From contig CAVVOX010000002.1 of NCBI GenBank assembly GCA_963749875.1, forward strand, positions 248,001 to 312,000: 64,000 nucleotides of DNA, given 5' to 3'. The number at the start of each line of letters is the position of its first letter. Position 1 is the first letter of the stretch. Below the pieces are notes generated by a model. It worked only from the letters and a program-made list of their open reading frames with translations, searched no databases and was not told the DNA's origin. The position numbers and the translations under genes are program-made. Source of the stretch: JAHQVI01 sp963749875. GTDB taxonomy: Bacteria > Pseudomonadota > Alphaproteobacteria > Rhizobiales > Rhodomicrobiaceae. This document shows, piece by piece, positions 63,736-64,000 of this stretch.

Positions 63736-64000
63736 TGGGAGAGCGGAATGACGTTGGAGGGCGCGCCGTCCTCTTCTTCCTCGGTCTCCGCCTCATCGAC
63801 GCTGGGAGCGGTGATCCAGTAGGTCGTCAGCCGCGCCGCCAGCGACGAGGGCTTTTCCGCAAAAAGGCGTGCGCCCATGCCGCGCGCCAGCGAGCGCAGT
63901 TCATTCTGCCGGCGTCTGCATAGGTCCAGATAAGCCTCGACATCCTTGTTTGCGACGCCGTCAAGGTTCGTCCGGACGAAATTGGCGAGGACGAAAAGGT
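63732..64000 (-). CDS. C-terminal part of an unknown protein (cut by the window edge)
   Basis: The minus strand is open from the window edge to TAG 63734-63732, giving 88 residues: a helical, Arg/Leu-rich segment (VEAYLDLCRRRQNELRSLAR), then RLFAEKPSSLAARLTTYWIT and an acidic tail (EAETEEEEDGAP) ending NVIPLSH. Codon usage matches neighbouring genes and the acidic tail in one frame looks coding. The helical part may be the end of a CHAD-like or other helical domain, but I cannot assign it. The start lies beyond position 64000. Confidence 0.6.
   Translation of the reverse strand, partial: LFVLANFVRTNLDGVANKDVEAYLDLCRRRQNELRSLARGMGARLFAEKPSSLAARLTTYWITAPSVDEAETEEEEDGAPSNVIPLSH

Overview
The window looks like chromosomal DNA of an alphaproteobacterium, most probably of the Hyphomicrobiales (Rhizobiales). 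The basis is a Rhizobiales-style Cpa/Tad pilus locus, GC-rich coding DNA with long antisense shadow frames, an osmoregulated glucan pair (OpgG/OpgH), and many mosaic palindromic intergenic repeats. This is inference; no rRNA, tRNA, CRISPR array or phage was seen.

Layout. 0-6 kb: a 2-hydroxyacid dehydrogenase opposite a complete carbohydrate-type ABC importer (ATPase, Tat-exported binding protein, two permeases). 6-13.5 kb: a membrane protein, a broken GntR regulator, a small secreted Tyr/Asp/Gly-rich protein, a broken polysaccharide deacetylase, serA, a CYTH protein, a gamma-glutamylcyclotransferase-like protein and an SDH-type (ClpP-fold) membrane serine protease. 13.9-17.6 kb: two adjacent dynamin-like GTPases, the second with degenerate GTPase motifs, and a small four-cysteine protein. 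17.6-26.5 kb: Tad pilus genes (cpaA converging on flp-cpaB-cpaC-cpaD-like-cpaE-cpaF-tadB-tadC-tadD). The TadG/TadE/TadF-type minor pilins lie apart at 55.7-58.6 kb. 27.5-30.3 kb: a DsbD/ScsB-like reductase and a thioredoxin-fold partner. 30.9-34.7 kb: opgG-opgH. 35.6-39.5 kb: a curli operon (csgF, an extended csgG, two curlins, one unknown secreted protein). 41.8-45.3 kb: a glycine-betaine type importer (proV, proW, proX). The remainder is mostly metabolic: hemolysin-III-like protein, an extra IF-1, CAP protein, glyoxalase-fold protein, aldo/keto reductase, epoxide hydrolase-like enzyme, EamA transporter, saccharopine-dehydrogenase-like reductase, CaiB-type CoA transferase, dodecin, FAD monooxygenase, metallo-beta-lactamase-fold hydrolase, UDG-like protein and an Lrp regulator followed by an IS630 element.

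Two cross-cutting patterns matter. First, a composite two-palindrome repeat of about 125 bp occurs eight times. Its stems show compensatory changes, and some copies supply the TAG stop codon of the adjacent gene. Second, ten otherwise well-preserved genes carry single-base frameshifts, nearly all of them one extra base. This looks more like consensus error than decay, so those genes are annotated as whole units and the break is noted.

Surface biology dominates the window: Tad pili, curli-type amyloid, periplasmic glucans and polysaccharide modification point to attachment and envelope adaptation. The most unusual loci are the curli operon, whose CsgG lacks the aromatic constriction residues known from E. 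coli and carries a tail of about 240 residues, and the paired dynamin-like GTPases.
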